Source: CAVOBC01 sp963693635 (GTDB lineage Bacteria; Pseudomonadota; Gammaproteobacteria; Pseudomonadales; Azotimanducaceae). Taken from it: 8,432 nucleotides of DNA. The stretch covers positions 1 through 8,432 of the forward strand of contig CAVOBC010000206.1 in NCBI GenBank assembly GCA_963693635.1, written 5' to 3'. The notes under the pieces were generated by a model. The model had not been told where the DNA came from. It saw only the letters and a program-made list of their open reading frames with translations, and did not search any database. Each line of letters begins with the position of its first letter. Positions within the stretch are counted from its first letter, which is position 1. The position numbers were made by a program, and so were the translations under genes. This document shows, in pieces, positions 6,476-8,432 of this stretch.

Positions 6476-7091
6476 TCCGCGTAATGTGACTGCCCCGGCG
6501 CTGGCTTACCCAATAGGCTGCCTGCACGCCAATGATCAGTATCGCGATCAAGGGCAACAGACCCCAATCAGGGGTCTCACCAACACGAAAAAAGAACACA
6601 CCCTGGTAGGTCTTGCCTGACCCTGTGTGGCGGGATCGCACGATTGCAATGTAGTCTCCACGCTCCTTGAAGTCGTGTGTGGCAACGAGGGCGCCCTGCT
6701 CGAGTGTCACCTCGCTCTGCAGGAAGACCGTGTCGGGACTGAGGTCTTCGATATCTGCGATATCTGCGTTGCTTGCGTATTCGCCGATGCCGGCACCGTC
6801 GTGTATGACGCGAACTTCGACTGGCATGGAGCCAGTTGTCTCGTGCAGGTACTCAAAGACAAAGAAGGTTCGACCGTGGGTGGGAACATTTTCACAGTCA
6901 ACTCGTTGTCTCTCCCCGGCAGCGCCGCGCTGGTACATCCCTAGCCGCACGACCATGAAGCCAACCTTCAGCGTGCAGAGGTCACCGTCCTGGGTGAGGT
7001 CGCCGTAGGCGTTGGAGTCGAGCGCAAGGAGCGCGAGCACACACGCGAGGATTAACTGAAATCTCCGCGGGTAAAGTGCATTTCGGCGCAC
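6459..7091 (-). CDS. Unrecognised secreted protein with a C-terminal membrane anchor
   Basis: I do not recognise a family with confidence. The 210-residue product starts at GTG and has an N-terminal signal-like segment (basic residues 2-10, hydrophobic 11-23, likely cleavage near 28-30). A soluble region follows with two cysteines, C39 and C66, that could form a disulphide or bind metal. It contains a Y81-L-H-E block followed by M89-P-V-E-V-R-V-I and ends in beta-rich sequence (about 145-170). A single hydrophobic helix (177-195) then leads to a basic, presumably cytoplasmic tail. This predicts a periplasmic, possibly beta-sandwich domain tethered at its C-terminus. Such folds occur in copper- and oxidase-associated proteins, but linking it to oxidase assembly is speculation. 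An in-frame TGA at 7095-7097 limits the start; the GTG at 7089-7091 has no clear Shine-Dalgarno, so coupling to upstream translation is plausible. The stop lies inside a repeat array. Confidence 0.72.
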   Translation of the reverse strand: MRRNALYPRRFQLILACVLALLALDSNAYGDLTQDGDLCTLKVGFMVVRLGMYQRGAAGERQRVDCENVPTHGRTFFVFEYLHETTGSMPVEVRVIHDGAGIGEYASNADIADIEDLSPDTVFLQSEVTLEQGALVATHDFKERGDYIAIVRSRHTGSGKTYQGVFFFRVGETPDWGLLPLIAILIIGVQAAYWVSQRRGSHITRMKDES

Positions 7092-7094
7092 CTG

Positions 7095-7187
7095 TCAGCG
7101 GACGGTAGGGTCGCGCGGCGGGCCAACAGGTCCGCGTGCTGCCAACGTGAGCGCAACAGACAGGACTCTGCAAGTGCGGCGACTCAT
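7095..7187 (-). CDS. Possible 30-residue small protein or leader between dioxygenase and membrane protein
   Basis: The ATG at 7185-7187 overlaps the dioxygenase stop as ATGA, and the TGA at 7095-7097 is only three bases before the GTG of the next gene. The frame encodes an arginine-rich 30-residue peptide with a short hydrophobic middle (V-L-S-V-A-L-T-L-A-A). This arrangement would allow ribosomes to pass from gene to gene by reinitiation. Against it, the peptide matches no family I know and a 30-codon open frame in GC-rich DNA can arise by chance. It may act only to couple translation. Confidence 0.33.
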   Translation of the reverse strand: MSRRTCRVLSVALTLAARGPVGPPRDPTVR

Positions 7188-8053
7188 GCGGAGAGCTTGA
7201 CGACCCGGTCTGGCGCATGGGCGTCCTGTCCCAACTGCCACATGATCGGTGCTTCCCCCACAACCGATACCCGGTTGCCAGCACGTTCTTCGGGCCAGTA
7301 ATCCCACATGGCGTGGTGCAGCACCGCGCGATTGTCCCAGATCGCAATGCCGTTCTGGTTCCATACGAAGCGGCACTGGAAGGCAACCCGCTCGGCGTGA
7401 TTGAAGAGGAAATCGAGCAGCGCACGGCCCTCTTCTTTCGGCAGGTCATCAATCGAATGCGTGAACTCGCGGTCGACAAACAATACCGGTCGGCCCGACT
7501 GAGCATGTCGCCGAACGATCGGATGATGATTCTCTGGCCACGGCGTATTGCCGGCGGAGTCGAAGTTGAACAGGCGTCGGAACGGCTCTTCGCCTGAGTG
7601 CAGGGCGGTCAAGCCGTCGAGCAGTACCTTCATGCGATCCGAGAGTGCGTCGTAAGCCGCGCCGAGGCCCGCGAATAACGTGTCGCCGCCCAGTGGTGGC
7701 ACCTGATGCAGTTGCAGGATGCTCGCCTGCGGTGGCTCTGCATCACAGGAGACATCCGAGTGCCATCGGTTGCCGGCGGCCACGCGACTCTCGCCATGTG
7801 TCTTCATGCGCAAGAGGCCCGGAAACTCAGCCGGCTTGCCGCGTGATGCGGGATGCACATGAATGTCTCCAAAGCATCGCGCGAGCGCGGAATGTTGCTC
7901 CGGCGTCAGCGCTGGCTGGTCGCGAAGAAAGACTACGCCAAACGTATTAAACGCATCCCAAAGTGCGTCGAAATCGCGTGACGGGTTGGTCGCGTCGAAA
8001 CCGGCGACTTCGGCACCGATGGTCGGCGTGATCGGTGTAACGGTAAGTCCCAT
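7184..8053 (-). CDS. TauD/TfdA-family Fe(II)/2-oxoglutarate-dependent dioxygenase
   Basis: Enzymes of this family use Fe(II), O2 and 2-oxoglutarate to hydroxylate a substrate, often freeing sulfite from taurine or cleaving ether or ester links; the substrate here cannot be told. Counting from the GTG eight codons upstream, the Fe ligands are H106-x-D108 (in W-H-S-D-V) and H254 (in A-V-L-H-H-A). T133 in GGDTLF and R265/R269 fit the 2-oxoglutarate pocket. WDNR at 247-250 is the usual family signature before the last histidine. I chose the ATG at 8051-8053, which gives 289 residues, typical for the family, because GGAGG lies 8 bases upstream; the GTG at 8075-8077 would place that site inside the gene. 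No signal peptide is seen, so it is cytoplasmic. It is first in a - strand group with the small frame and the membrane protein. Confidence 0.9.
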   Translation of the reverse strand: MGLTVTPITPTIGAEVAGFDATNPSRDFDALWDAFNTFGVVFLRDQPALTPEQHSALARCFGDIHVHPASRGKPAEFPGLLRMKTHGESRVAAGNRWHSDVSCDAEPPQASILQLHQVPPLGGDTLFAGLGAAYDALSDRMKVLLDGLTALHSGEEPFRRLFNFDSAGNTPWPENHHPIVRRHAQSGRPVLFVDREFTHSIDDLPKEEGRALLDFLFNHAERVAFQCRFVWNQNGIAIWDNRAVLHHAMWDYWPEERAGNRVSVVGEAPIMWQLGQDAHAPDRVVKLSA

Positions 8054-8061
8054 GTGAGTTG

Positions 8062-8066
8062 CCTCC
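8062..8066 (-). promoter_or_regulatory. Ribosome binding site deciding the dioxygenase start
   Basis: On the - strand GGAGG lies 8 bases before the ATG at 8051-8053. It supports this start over the in-frame GTG at 8075-8077, which would bury the site in coding sequence. Confidence 0.8.
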
Positions 8067-8200
8067 AGGAATGGCACCGTCCGGGATAGGGCCCGTGTCT
8101 GGTCGGGGCGGGTGCGTGTATAGATCGTCTTCAGATTCTGTGGAATCCCAAGGCGGACCGGGCTGTGAACCGTACATAGTACAGAAACCGGCGGCTGGAA

Positions 8201-8431
8201 CTACCAATCCTGAATCATGACCGCTCTTTTGTTTCCAGCGCCAGGACCGGGCGTCCGTTGAGGGGGGCTGCCAGGGTGCCGGTCCCAGACTCGCATTCGC
8301 AGGGCGGTGCTGCGGAGACTACCGCTGTCGTACCGCGTAAACCCGGTGTGATAGGCGATGCTGCCGACAAAAACTAGTCGATGAGGTCGTTGAGGGATAG
8401 CGTGGAAACTGCGCTCGGTAACATAAATCCC
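8201..8431 (-). CDS. Possible 3' end of a gene running in from the right edge
   Basis: One - strand frame stays open from the window edge to a TAG at 8201-8203, about 76 codons. The predicted tail is rich in Arg, Pro and Gly and ends in A-V-M-I-Q-D-W. No motif is recognised and its third-codon-position GC is only moderate, so it may be chance. If real, it would lie upstream of the dioxygenase on the same strand, about 147 bases away. Confidence 0.2.
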   Translation of the reverse strand, partial: GIYVTERSFHAIPQRPHRLVFVGSIAYHTGFTRYDSGSLRSTALRMRVWDRHPGSPPQRTPGPGAGNKRAVMIQDW

Positions 8432-8432
8432 G

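Larger units (their letters stand above)
8054..8432. other. Region upstream of the dioxygenase, with small inverted repeats
   Basis: This 379-base stretch has no confident gene. Near the dioxygenase it carries GATTC-TGTG-GAATC (8134-8147), a perfect 5-bp inverted repeat, and GTACATAGTAC (8172-8182). On the - strand a TATACA at 8117-8122 could be a -10 box, but the hexamer 17 bases upstream (TTCCAC) is a poor -35. These are candidates for promoter and operator only. Confidence 0.4.

Noticed and set aside
7041..7061. Lipobox-like L-A-C in the N-terminus of the membrane protein
   Set aside because: The cysteine (C17) sits in the middle of the hydrophobic stretch, with strongly hydrophobic residues after it, so lipoprotein processing is unlikely; an ordinary signal peptide fits better.
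8054..8077. Upstream GTG start adding eight residues to the dioxygenase
   Set aside because: The GGAGG ribosome binding site at 8062-8066 would fall inside the coding sequence, and the ATG at 8051-8053 is ideally spaced from it.
1..8432. CRISPR array, insertion sequence, prophage or defence system
   Set aside because: No regularly spaced identical repeats, transposase, integrase, terminal inverted repeats, tRNA target site or defence-type domains are visible. The short tandem repeats are too small and degenerate for CRISPR.

Overview
The window looks like chromosomal DNA from a GC-rich, aerobic proteobacterium, most likely a gammaproteobacterium. The reasons are a stand-alone cytochrome c4 (a family typical of beta- and gammaproteobacteria), an aa3-type oxidase whose subunit II carries c4-like haem domains, and strong Shine-Dalgarno starts at several genes. 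Species cannot be told from the sequence alone.

Layout. Positions 1-142 are a leader with a short perfect hairpin and no convincing gene. Positions 143-5138 (+ strand) hold a five-gene haem-copper cytochrome c oxidase operon: subunit II fused to two c-type haem domains, subunit I (A1-type, all metal ligands and proton-channel residues present), two different subunit III-family proteins, and a small prokaryotic subunit IV. It ends in a strong intrinsic terminator (5162-5196) that could work in both directions. The rest of the window is on the - strand. A periplasmic dihaem cytochrome c4 (6080-5460) faces the oxidase operon tail to tail. Further away are an unrecognised secreted, membrane-anchored protein (7091-6459) and a TauD/TfdA-family Fe(II)/2-oxoglutarate dioxygenase (8053-7184). 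A possible 30-codon gene (7187-7095) sits between these last two with a stop/start overlap on one side and a 3-base gap on the other.

How they work together. The oxidase takes electrons from the bc1 complex through c-type haems, passes them to CuA in subunit II, then to haem a and the a3/CuB site in subunit I, where O2 is reduced and protons are pumped. The dihaem tail of subunit II and the free cytochrome c4 are clearly related and could form one electron wire. No assembly factors (Cox11/CtaG, Sco, haem A synthase) are in the window. The role of the dioxygenase and its membrane-protein neighbour in this setting is unknown.

Non-coding stretches hold a degenerate ~16-bp repeat array (about 6385-6475), a three-copy 8-bp tandem repeat (5343-5366) and several small inverted repeats. 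I found no CRISPR array, transposon, tRNA or rRNA. Most of the window is an ordinary respiratory locus. The least explained parts are the 6459-7187 block and the repeats beside it.
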